From positions 7,478,009 through 7,542,008 of the forward strand of contig JAJEKV010000023.1 in NCBI GenBank assembly GCA_021234155.1: DNA of 64,000 bases. The letters run 5' to 3'. Made by a program: the position numbers and the translations under genes. The notes beneath the pieces were generated by a model that did no database searches, was not told where the DNA came from, and worked only from the letters and a program-made list of their open reading frames with translations. The first letter of the stretch is position 1, and each line of letters opens with the position of its first letter. Positions 54,640 through 64,000 of the stretch are shown piece after piece. The DNA comes from Isoetes taiwanensis (taxonomy: Eukaryota; Streptophyta; Lycopodiopsida; Isoetales; Isoetaceae).

Positions 54640-56345
54640 AGGGGGACAACTAAAATAAGACACTATACCATGCTTTAACCCGTAGGAGCCAAGGGATCCC
54701 GGCCGGCGGTTATCTTGAGTAGCTCGTCTTTTTTTTTCGTGTCGCACCAAGAGAATGTAGCGAGCCCGAATCTGACTATAGGCTGGACAACTCTGGAAGG
54801 CATGGCTTTCATCCTCAACAACCCCCAGCGGGCAACACTGACAAAGCCTGTCCTGGCGCGGCTCTCCAACCCATCGACCCGTCTCAAGCCGAAGATGGTG
54901 GGCCCCTGTTCGAATGGACGCGATGTTCTTCATGGGCAACTAAGAACGCAGGTAGAGCTGTGGGCCTCGAACCAGGGTGGGGTTTATGTGTTGTTTGTAG
55001 TGTGCCATCTTTACCGCTCGAGCATGGTGGTCCCGAGCTTCCCGAGGAAACAAGAGTCCAAGTACCCCTCAGTCTATCCCGGCGGGCGCGTATTGTGCAC
55101 CTGGGCGCTTTTTATGTGCGCCTCTCGTTCAGTAGCGCTAGCCGATGGGCTCTCTTGTCCTTCCAACAAGCCCCGAAGTCGATTCGCGGGCTCATCGCCC
55201 TGGCGTAAGCCAAATGCAGAGGGCCGAGTGTAAGCCCATCTTTGCCACCTTATGGAAATAAACAATGTGTCTATCGAGGGGCGCATCTTTGCAAGGACAT
55301 GAGTCCTGTCTCACTGCACAAAGATCTGATATGGGCGAGGGCTTGACTCCAAGTGCAGCGTCAAAAATGCCTTACGGACTGCTCTAAGTCGTTCCAAGTC
55401 GCCAAAGACACCACACCGGGCCCCACACCTCGACCCCATCTGAAGAACCGGCTCCACCGGTGCGGAACAAATGTGGCTGGTGGCCCCGATCATCTGGCTC
55501 TGCCACAATGACTATTATTTTGCATTGTGTACAAATACCTTCCAACTGCGGTCACCCGGCGAATGGATGCATCCCAATACATTGAGGGCGGAAATTCCAC
55601 CCCCGTGTACTTGTAGGCGGGTGTGACATCTACCATCCCCCTCGATAAGTGGCCCGGAGGTCTTTGGATGACGGAGGAGGACATGAGGACCACCTTAGTC
55701 TTGGCGGGTTGACACGCATGTCCGTCGCCGAGAATGTGTCCGGGGCATCTAGGTGTGCTGCATGCCCTCGATGTATGGGCCAAGAGGTCCACATCATCCG
55801 CATAGATGAGTTGCGGATGACCCGGTGCAAGAGTCAGATACCCCCATTGGCGGCAAGCGGGCTTCCAACCGGTCAATGTAAAGTCCAAAGAGTGTGGGTG
55901 AGAGGGACAACCTTGCCTAACTCCAATGCTATCGCAAATGACGTCCTTCCGGTTGCATGCGGCAGTGCGCTTTCAGATGCGATCAGTACCTGCTTGCGTT
56001 CTCGCAGATCCATAGGGAGCCCCGGATGGTGCAATCTAAGCCCACAACTTTTCCCCTAGGAATGCGTCGAAAGCTTTTATGAAGTCCACAAAACAGCCGA
56101 TCTGAGGTCCTCCCGACGGTTCCTGGCGTCCTTGACCAAGGCCCCGAGTGTGAAGATGTGATCAATGGTCGAATATGGGGTCGAAAAGCCTGCTTGGGTA
56201 AGTGCCCTGACTTCCGCTGCCTCTGCCCATCCGTTACCTGTTGTTCACGAATGCCCCCATACAACTTGGCAAAACACCGAAATGATCATGATGGTTCGGT
56301 AATTGGTCGGGGCGATGTGGGTCCCCTTGGGGAAGGGTAGGTTGG
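54640..56345 (-). mobile_element. Minus-strand LINE: reverse transcriptase to C-terminal finger
   Basis: Read on the minus strand with frame changes: FPKGTHIAPTNYRTIMI (reverse-transcriptase start, about 56330), STPYSTIDHIF, LRERKQVLIASESALPHA, PQLIYADDVDLLAHTS (catalytic YADD, about 55800), CQPAKTKVVLMSSSV and finally RTGAHHLRLETGRWVG with CQCC...SCPAY (54939-54690), the zinc-finger-like end. Same LINE type as the one at 25538. GC-rich relative to its surroundings. The upstream side is cut by a solo copia LTR. Confidence 0.85.
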
Positions 56346-56346
56346 G

Positions 56347-56531
56347 GGTTCAAGGCATTCTAGGCCTCACATCATTTATCTAGATATTATTTATTATTAG
56401 TATCTTTATCTTCTTATTATTAGATACTTTGCCTTTTTGGCATGATATATGTATTACATGAAAAATATTAATGTTATCACCTTGTGTATGTAACTCCTCT
56501 TGTTATCTATTTGTTATTCATTTGTTTAATA
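56347..56531 (+). repeat. Solo copia LTR
   Basis: 185 bases, aligned over its full length with 36940-37124. The first two bases are GG instead of TG. No primer site, polypurine tract or 5-bp duplication was found next to it. Confidence 0.8.
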
Positions 56532-56924
56532 GAAACCTTGCTCCTCGAATGATTGCTGCAAAATCAGGAGCCAAGGCTATAGCCCGCTCGCCAGAGTGAA
56601 GCACTCAAGGTGAGGCAAAATCCCCAATACGGATTTCATAGGGCTCCCTAATTCGGATTTTCCAGAGCTTTCAATAGATTTGGCCGGATTTTTTGATTCG
56701 ACAGGGCCTGTGGCTTAGAGCTTGGAATTCCTGAAAACCTAGAGGCAAGGCTGCCGCCCTTTGGACTTTGGAGCCTTTGGCTTTCAGATTTTGGCAGAAC
56801 TTCCAGATTCGGGCATGGCTTCTAGGGCAAATCCGAGCTATAGCCATACACTGGTTGAGCATGTCGAGACCCCTTAACCCCTTACCAGCCTATCACCAAC
56901 CCAATAAACCCTTTACCAGCTAAT

Positions 56925-57180
56925 TCGGCATGGTTGCTAGATCGTGTACACAGTAGCAGACTTTTTTTATTCTGGTTGAACCTTTGACCGTTCACATAGA
57001 AACCTCTGCAAATAACACTTGATAATAAGCACCTCAAAAAACAGCACTAAACATCTCAAACTCTATATTTATATGAACTAAAATATAATACTCCATAATA
57101 ATCATATGCTCAACCAATGCGTGAATACCCTCCACCAATACACAAATGATTGTAAAAACTTTATTGCATGAAAACTTTAT
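56925..57180. repeat. Second copy of the 6296-6550 dispersed repeat
   Basis: Collinear with 6296-6550: GATCGTGT, CAGC/GCAG, TTGAACCTTTGACCGTTCAC vs a diverged counterpart, AGCACCTCAA, ATATGCTCAACCAATGC and CACCAATACA. Followed by three ACTTTATTGCATGAAA repeats at 57155-57205. Confidence 0.5.
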
Positions 57181-57539
57181 TGCATGAAAACTTTATTGCA
57201 TGAAAACATCATGTGGCAAATTTATTTTTTCCAATGTGTTTTTTTTCTGGGTAAAAGCATGAAAGGGTGTCTATAAATGTAGCCCTTTTTGTACATATAC
57301 ATATGTACCGAATGCACATTTTTGGAATAACTGTCATCATGACCAGCTAGTAACTGCCATGATTAATGGCTATCCACTACTCTGAACCCGCAATTATCGG
57401 ATTTTGAAATTCTTTCCCAAATTCTTTCTTGGTTTGCCTCTCGTTCACTATCCCCGCCTCCTTCCTTCTTGGAATTCGATCCGCGAATTCTTCATCTAGC
57501 TATATTTAAAACCCCCGGATGAGTGCTTGCTCATCACCA

Positions 57540-58650
57540 CAGCCCAAGCAAGATGCCAGTGCTTCCGGCGGTGGAATTTTACCTCAAAGGAGTTTACGTT
57601 TGGGTTACGAGGTGATCAAGCCAAAGACCTCCGTGAGAAACATGCAGGGCCCACATACCCAACCTAGAGATGGTTATGAGCGAGGTATGGGGTGAAGCTC
57701 AAAAAAGCAGACGAGGATTCAAGGAAGGGAGAATCCGAACGCATGGAAAGATGATTTTTAAATATTATGAATTGGTTTATGGCAAGAAACGGGTTACAAA
57801 CCATTATATTTCAACCTATTTTGCCAGAGCATTTGCTCTTCACTTGAAGGGACGGCTTGTTGATTGGATGGACGTGGCTAGGACCGCCAAAGATCTTGCC
57901 AAAACCCTCATTTCAGACGTTACAGAGGACCCTACAACAGGTAAATCCTCAACTATCAAACAGGACATCGTATTGCAGTGAGAATATTAGAGCCCCAGGT
58001 TATTCTAGATCAGATGTTGACACAATAAAGCAGTTACTTAAGCATGGGTTGGAGGAGAAAACTAACCTATTGAATGAAGTAGAAGCACTGGAAGAAAAAA
58101 GGAGGGATGCATTGAAGGTCATCAGCCGGATTGAGGGTAGAAAGGATATGCTATCCGAAGATCTGCAGCAGACACGCCGAAAAAATAGATGAGACAAAAC
58201 AAGAATTTGACAAATTGTCCCGGGATCTGGCGGAAATCAAGTTATCTTGGTGTTGAAGTACAAGTTGGAAGACTTGGTTATGAGTAGACATGATAAAGAG
58301 CAGCACTCTTCTAAGCTAGACATTGGTTTGCAGGAAGCAACTAAAGAAATTGAAAGGCATGAAATCTCAATTGAACAAGCAAAGGAAAAACTTAATTGCA
58401 TTGAATTGGTTCAAAGAAAGGCATTCCACATTTTGGATTTCATGGGGAGAAGCGGGACCTATTGTTACGCACCCGGAGGCCCCACCCTCAGGAGCTACTT
58501 CTATAGAGCGATTCATCACATTCAGTTCATGTACACATGTTGTGGCCAAGGCTTTGGCAAAACGGTTTGTTGCTGCTAGCTCCATGCGAGATGCTTATTG
58601 CCTCTTACGCTTGTGTTATCTGGTCCATGAAAGACAAATTGCATAAAAGG
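57540..58650 (+). pseudogene. Unrecognised coiled-coil gene sequence upstream of the NIF-like gene
   Basis: The plus strand has a start-like MPVLPAVEFYLKGVYVW (57553), a piece KMIFKYYELVYGKKRVTNHY (57670-57980), then a long heptad-rich stretch: SRSDVDTIKQLLKHGLEEKT, EVEALEEKRRDALKVISRIE, DETKQEFDKLSRDLAEIKL and QEATKEIERHEISIEQAKEK. This would form a coiled coil of about 130 residues. One or two frame breaks near 58180-58250 split it. A following frame, VAKALAKRFVAASSMRDAYC (58490-58640), may be the next block. No family recognised. It is on the same strand as the NIF exons at 61086-62171 and may belong to one gene. Confidence 0.4.
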
Positions 58651-58759
58651 TTGCATCCGGGATGAGGGGCATTGAATTCAGCTTGGTTTCCCTGGCTTTG
58701 TGAAAGGTATGCATTGCTCTCAACTAATTTAAACCTATATTTCTCTTCATTCATATTTG

Positions 58760-59240
58760 TTATTGTAATGCGCATAGTTCTACATGTATGGCTTTGATTG
58801 CATTGCTATTCCTTGTACATGTATAACTTTTAGTGTACATCCGTAGCGTGAGGTACATAGGCATATATTTGCTTGTTTATTGATGCTTTTATTTTTTGAG
58901 CTTGGACTTGGTTGTATCAGGTTGTACATGTCTCTAATGGAGTCTACATCTGCAAATAGATGTACATGCATTTATCTTTAGAGTGCATCGTAGATGGATT
59001 CATAAGTATGTGCATTTTTACATATATGTGCTTTTTTTGGCATAGATCTACATTCCCTAACTGGATACACAGGTACATCTGGGTACATCGGTGTACATCC
59101 GGTACATTGATGTACCTTTATGTACATTGAGGAACATGTACATGTACATTTGGCTATAGTTAAATGTAGTTACTTACATTTGGTACATTCTATGTACATG
59201 AAATGTACATGCTTGGCGAGAATGTACCGATATTTCTCAT
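58760..59240. repeat. TGTACAT-rich low-complexity region
   Basis: More than twenty occurrences of GTACAT or its complement, including overlapping ACATGTACATGTACATTT. Located in an intron-like stretch. A second cluster is at 62935-63010. Confidence 0.8.
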
Positions 59241-59499
59241 TAGTTACGTTTTCATGTTCTTTTATGTCTATTGAAATTTAGATCATTTGTTTGTTTGCGG
59301 ATGAGGCTGTTCCTATCCCGAAGCGGCTTTAATGGTGATGTTCTTGAGCCATGCAGATCGACTCTCTTTACATTTTTCTCAGCATAATAAGCGGACCGAA
59401 TCAGTAGACCCTCTACCTTCCAGCTCGGATCACCAATGACATTTACAATTGCCGCGTAATAGAACAATGCATATTGCACCTTTCGAACATGGCAAAGTG

Positions 59500-61085
59500 A
59501 AGTTGAGGAAATTGAGAGGATGGCACTTGAGAAAGCTAAAGGTCTTGGTCGAGAGCCTTCAATGACTCACACAACGTAAAATCTTTCATCACCAAGTGCT
59601 AAATTAGTAATTGGAGAAGCTAAGAAAGATTCAACCTCGTCTCGACATCATCTGCGGGTCCCAGCCTGGACTGTTACGAGGAAAAACTACAAAGGACCTG
59701 AGATCCGGATTTTAACCCGGGAGATATCGGGGAAGAGGAAGCTGAGTTGGTAGTTGAGTCCACTCCAAAGAGGAGGCAAAAGAATGCTGGTGATGGCACT
59801 CCAAAAGGAAAAAAAGCAGGCAAAATCTCCAAAGAACAAAAAAAATGTCCTCCTAAAAAGAAAATCTCCGGGCAAAAAGTGCCACCACCACCTAGAAAGA
59901 GGTATGTCCAAGATGAACTAATTTTGTTAAACATCTCAGATTTATGGTAATTAACCACATTTTTTTGTACATAGGACCGATCCATCACGTCGTGAAGGAA
60001 GCTGATCCCCGATCCTTCCGAGTCGGAACAGGAAGAGGAAGAGGATCTACAAGCAAATATTGATGTGATAACAAATAAGGTGCAAAGATCCTCGAAGATG
60101 CTTTGAAAACAGTGATGAATTTACAAGGTGAGTAATATACAATTGATTACACTAGATATATTCTTTTGCTAATGCTTTTTGTTTCCTTGTACAGTTTAGT
60201 GAACCGAATCGAAAAGGTTGGTTCCATTCACTCCTTATAGGGATTTGTCCTCCTAAGCCTGCACCCTCTATCTTTCAAAGTGATGTTGATGAAGTTCTGG
60301 CTGAAAGTGGACTTGACCTCTAAGATGGTAGATGTCTATGGGAGGTAGGCTAGCATTTCAACATATTTATGTTATTTCATTCCCTAAGTCACTCATCTTA
60401 TGTATTAATATGTAATCTGGATTTGTGTGCGTGTACCTTTGTAGCGATCTTCCATCGATTGGAAACACAAGTTTTTTACGGTTCGACCCGGACACCTTCC
60501 GTAATTTTGTGAATTCCCTCAAGAACGTGGGGGATGCACGAACACTAACATAAAGGAAGGGCTGGATGGCATTTTGATTGCAAGATGCCAATACATATTT
60601 GTTCCAATTACTCGCAAAGGCCCAAATGTGGCATTGGCAATACTTGTGCTTGCTGGTCCAATGAAAAGCTCTTTTCCATCTATAGCTAGCCCAAGTATAC
60701 AGTTCCTCTCTCCTGTCAAAGGCTATGTACCCGATGCTAAAGTGGTCCAGAAGTAAGTATGAGTTTCTGTTTTGTTTTTATGATTTGATTATTCTCATAT
60801 TGCAATTTCTTATGCTTGATTTATTCTCACATTGCAATTTTGCAGGTTTCATAAGCTTGTGATCAATAACATGATGCTCGGATCCAACAGCTTAAACCAT
60901 GGTAGGAAGAACTTTGATGCTCCTGTGTTCTGTCCTAAAATGCCAGAAACTAGTACCAAAGAACCCTTGCATGTACATTGTGGCTTACATGCACAAATTC
61001 ATAGATGCCGTGGTTGATGCAATAAGCAAGCTCCATTTTTGTAAGTAGAACATGTTATTTTCCTATTAGTTATTTGTTGGTATAG
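59500..61085 (+). pseudogene. Possible central exons of the NIF-like gene, unrecognised
   Basis: Pieces bounded by plausible splice sites: a Lys/Pro-rich segment at 59747-59900 (ESTPKRRQKNAGDGTPKGKK), DLPSIGNTSFLRFDPDTFRN and FVNSLKNVG (60450-60535), DGILIARCQYIFVPITRKGP to VKGYVPDAKVVQK (60565-60752, followed by GTAAGT-like sequence), and FHKLVINNMMLGSNSLNHGR (from 60846, after TTGCAG). A frame break near 60970 precedes FIDAVVDAISKLHF. I know no family for this part. Confidence 0.4.
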
Positions 61086-62171
61086 TCCTCTAATACTTGT
61101 GCACCATGCGGATGACACCCGGTTGGTTCAGCGATGCCTATGCCAAGTCACGGAGGATCATCTAATGGAGGCATTAATTGTAGAAGGCGAGATGAATATA
61201 CAAGCGCTTGTTCCTACACAGGGTAGATAGTCCCTTTGACTTGTTTGTAAATTACAGTTTTGTATGAGCCATGCTCCGAGCTTCTTTGTACTCAATAAGT
61301 AATGAAAAAATTAATTTATTTGTCTCACTTACACCTGTGCAAATAACAATCGTGTAATTATCAATGTGTTTTCTCAATTCTGAAATGTAATTATAAATTG
61401 TGAATCTCAAGTGTTTTCTTGCTGACAGGTGAATCATCTAATTCAGGGAGAAAGCTCGTTATCTTTGACTTAAATTCTGTGTTGGGCAAGAGTGTGCACA
61501 AGAATGAAAATATTAACTCAAGATACCAACAGATCCAGAAAGATGAGCTTCAATTTAATATAGGAAACAGGTTTTTTTACTGCAGGCCAGGGTTAGCATC
61601 ACTGTTAGCATTTGTAAGAGAAGGGTTTGATGTTGCCATCTGGTCTTCACTCACTTCTAAAAATCTTCAACCAATTGTGGAACATATTTGTGATGCTTTT
61701 TCCATAAAGCTGAAGTTTGTTTACAGCCAGGAGCAGTGTTGGACTCTGCCACACAAACACCCTACTGAACCTCAAAAGGGGTTGTTTGTGAAACCATTAG
61801 CTGTGGTATGGAAAGAGTACCCAGAGTACTATGGACATACAGTTCTGATCGACGACGAAAGATACAAATCCACTTTGAATCCTGTAGGAAGCTACATATG
61901 TCCTTTCTCTTGGACACCGATATTAGCTAGTGACAGATTGCTTGTCATGGAGCTCATTCCATGGCTTAATGGATTCAAAATGGCCGAAGATGGTATAGTT
62001 TATGTGAAAGAGCATCCAATGACTAATGCAGCAGATGGCATATCAGAGCAGGTGGAACAGATTTTGCTGGCAAACTATGGCAACAACTTGGGTGCTCTGC
62101 TGCCAATGGAGAAACTGCCATCATGTTATTGGCCTCTCGACTGGCCCATTGTTGGTACAGACTTTGACTGA
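61086..62171 (+). CDS. NIF/FCP1-like HAD domain protein, last two exons
   Basis: An exon ending at 61222 (VQRCLCQVTEDHLMEALIVE, GEMNIQALVPTQ) joins in phase to the exon 61429-62171 after GACAG: the split codon g|gt gives Gly and the sense continues GESSNSGRKLVIFDLNSVLG. The second exon is uninterrupted for 247 codons and has FYCRPGLASLLAFVREGFDV, AIWSSLTSKNLQPIVEHICD, YSQEQCWT, GLFVKPLAVVWKEYPEYYGH and TVLIDDERYKSTLNP. This is the NIF domain: motif I is DLN rather than DLD, so the second, acid/base Asp is Asn; motif II is WS(S), and the DD of motif IV is kept. A dead or altered phosphatase, perhaps acting by binding, is likely. A TTG upstream at 61419 is part of the intron, not a start. A frameshifted relative lies at 45620. 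Confidence 0.75.
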
Positions 62172-62279
62172 TGTACAAATTCAAATGTTATGAATATATG
62201 TATCAAAGTTTTTGTTCATTGCACTTGAGTACTCTATTCTTACTGTCTTTCTTATTGGTACAATTATGAGTGTGTATAC

Positions 62280-62720
62280 ATAATTAAGTGATCTTCATTT
62301 GCTTTGTAGATGAATGGACTGAAACACAAAAGACTATTAAGAAACTAAGAGATAGAGTTCTACGCTGCACCCGTGAGGTAATACAAACCAACACAAGCTG
62401 CAAGTACATAGGGTTGGGGACCCATTATCGCCTCTATCTTTGCTGTTCACGAACTTTGGGAAAAGGTTGAGCAAATTGAAAATTATGAGGAACGAGCAAC
62501 CATGAAAGGTATATTGGCAAAGAAATCACTTGTTGCACAACCCTTGGGGAAGGCACGTGTCTGGAAGATGCAAAAAGGCTATGTAGGATGGAAAGGTTTG
62601 CCGCTGGCACGTGCTATAGAAACCGCATGGACTCTTTGGCTTTAGAGGATATCTCTTCAGCCTCTCGGCGGGCTGGAAGACATGATGCAATAGTCATAAG
62701 ATATCAGGCTCCTACTGACA
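62280..62720 (+). other. Possible exons after the NIF domain
   Basis: After a TTTGTAG acceptor-like site: DEWTETQKTIKKLRDRVLRC (62310-62380). In another frame: NYEERATMKGILAKKSLVAQ and WKGLPLARAIETAWTLWL (62480-62645). Unrecognised. They may be an alternative 3' end of the NIF gene or a neighbour. Confidence 0.3.
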
Positions 62721-62934
62721 TTTTGAAGCTTGGTCATGAATTATGAGCCATGCTCATTTTTGGGTGTGTTATATTTATGTCCACAATATAAATATATCAA
62801 CCATTTGTACATGAAAACCTGTCCATTTCTTATCTTTGCCATGATCAAACCATTTTAGTGTTTATGCAATTCAACTTTCTTGTGTTCAATTCTAATCAAC
62901 TTACACTTAACAAATTTTTATAATATTTCTGGAA

Positions 62935-63010
62935 TGTACAACAGATGTACATAAGATGTACATAAGATGTACATCTGTTGTACATCTTATGTACATTGAT
63001 GTACATAATG
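62935..63010. repeat. TGTACAT cluster with inverted arrangement
   Basis: ACAGATGTACATAAGATGTA continues into an inverted copy (ACATCTGTTGTACATCTTAT), so the cluster is roughly palindromic and lies between the two convergent genes. Confidence 0.75.
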
Positions 63011-63019
63011 CACTTCAAG

Positions 63020-64000
63020 TAGTCCGGTTCTTGATTCTTATAACAAAGTATTACAATATTTCGTGAAAGTACTACAGATCGACTTAGTCCATGTCATCTA
63101 CAATTCTTTGGAAGTTGTGATAACAATGTCTCATGGACTTCATCCGCAAGTGAAATCTTTGGCTTGCCCCTTCAAATTTTGTGTTTTACTTTCTTGAATG
63201 GGATTCAACCCCAATCACGATTCTGCGCAGTACCAAAACATTCTTAGTAGGAAGCGGTTTATACTTATTGTGGCGCCTGGGGATTAGTTCATAATATTGT
63301 CCTTCAATGACACTAGTGCCGCCAGAGTATTCATTTCCATAGTCATCAATTGAATCTTCTTCCAATGCATGCTTTTCCCTCGGTGCACATGAGAACATAG
63401 TATGAAACACCTTCCACATTGTCCGGTGCTTGCAAAAAGACACAAATACATCTGAAACGACTACACGGTGTCATCTAAACCAGCCTCGTCCCTTGCATAC
63501 AAAACATCCACATCATTTTCAGCTTCAACACGAGAGGCAATATGATCTCGTGGGCTCCAAACTTTTTAGAGACCATTCTCCACAATGTTTAATGTTCTCA
63601 CAATTCAACCAATTGAAGTTAATGCAAGCATCACAAAAGCACGAGAGAGTGGTGCGCATAGCAACTTTGTTGGATCTATTTGGGTTTATAGTTGACCTGA
63701 GAATGTATCTGCCGAGTACCGTGTAAAGTCTTGAAATTGAATGCTTGCTTGCTTTGTTCACATCTGTTTTTCCAACCTCCCAAAACACCCTTTCACAATC
63801 CGATTCCTTGGCCCTTAAAAGCGCACAAGCTTTTTTACACTTTTATCAGCGGCATGCCATTTTGTTTTCTCTGCTTTCCTCTCAAAGCCACAACTTTGCT
63901 ATACCAGCCTCGCCATCATGTGTGCCTTTCCCATGGCGGATCCAAAGAAATTCCATATCACTTTCGAATTTTTATTTTCAACATGGTATCTCTGATTCCA
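63020..64000 (-). CDS. Transposase-like gene, copy 2 (3' part, continues beyond the window)
   Basis: Paralogous with 50500-53835. Read on the minus strand from the window end: WNFFGSAMGKAHMMARL in the position of WNFFSPNHAKGSMMGRP of copy 1, then LRAKESDCERVFWEVGKTDV, FCDACINFNWLNCENIKHCG (matching CAYCLDAQWEKCPNKEYVDD: C..C....W..C.N) and YGNEYSGGTSVIEGQYYELI (matching YGNWFYKGEEVLEGTYYKKV). The order and spacing of the blocks are the same in both copies. Frame changes occur between pieces, some of which could be introns. It faces the NIF-like gene at 61086-62171, as copy 1 faces the NIF-like fragment at 45620. Confidence 0.6.

Noticed and set aside
61419-62171. A protein starting at TTG 61419
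   Set aside because: The TTG lies in the 3' end of an intron. The exon begins after GACAG at 61429 and joins in phase to an upstream exon.
1-64000. CRISPR arrays, bacterial operons, plastid or mitochondrial insertions
   Set aside because: No regularly spaced direct repeats with unique spacers, no prokaryotic gene layout and no organelle genes were seen.

Overview
The window is nuclear DNA of a large-genome, repeat-rich land plant. The evidence is split genes with GT-AG introns, a plastid-targeted pTAC18-type cupin, an RR-type CCCH zinc finger and plant-style Ty1/copia, Ty3/gypsy and LINE elements. Multi-copy families that I associate with seed-free plants (my recall, not a search) suggest a fern or similar, at low confidence. 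Coding density is very low. Almost everything recognisable is a transposable element, usually broken and nested.

Layout. 0-10 kb: mostly unrecognised sequence with two LINE 3' ends, a SINE-like GC hairpin and a 0.6 kb minisatellite built on a palindrome. 10.2-11.8 kb: a frameshifted fragment of a CCCH (RR-TZF) zinc-finger gene, then the first exons of a small mitochondrial protein gene (At2g27730 type). 13-16.5 kb: more SINE-like hairpins. 16.8-27.8 kb: a LINE (+ strand) split by an 8.3 kb Ty3/gypsy-like element with two ~1.6 kb LTRs and a 5-bp target duplication. Between its 5' LTR and its gag, this element carries an open reading region ending in a histone H3 fold, followed by three tandem hairpin modules. 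28-33 kb: fragments of a second gypsy element and a minus-strand LINE. 34-35.1 kb: a double foldback and the only clearly intact single-exon host gene, a pTAC18-like cupin. 36.9-41.5 kb: an inverted copia mosaic with an exact LTR-LTR junction. 42.8-53.8 kb and 57.5-64 kb: two clusters, each with a plus-strand NIF/FCP1-like gene facing a minus-strand copy of the same transposase-like family. A third LINE and a solo copia LTR lie at 54.6-56.5 kb.

The item most deserving attention is the retrotransposon-borne histone H3-like domain. It keeps the H3 four-helix-bundle residues and the canonical loop-1 length, although its host element is decayed. Next are the copia LTR-LTR mosaic, the paired NIF/transposase-like clusters, and the GC hairpin family with a compensatory base pair.

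Exon limits are provisional because they were read by eye. Family names come from motif recognition, not database searches.
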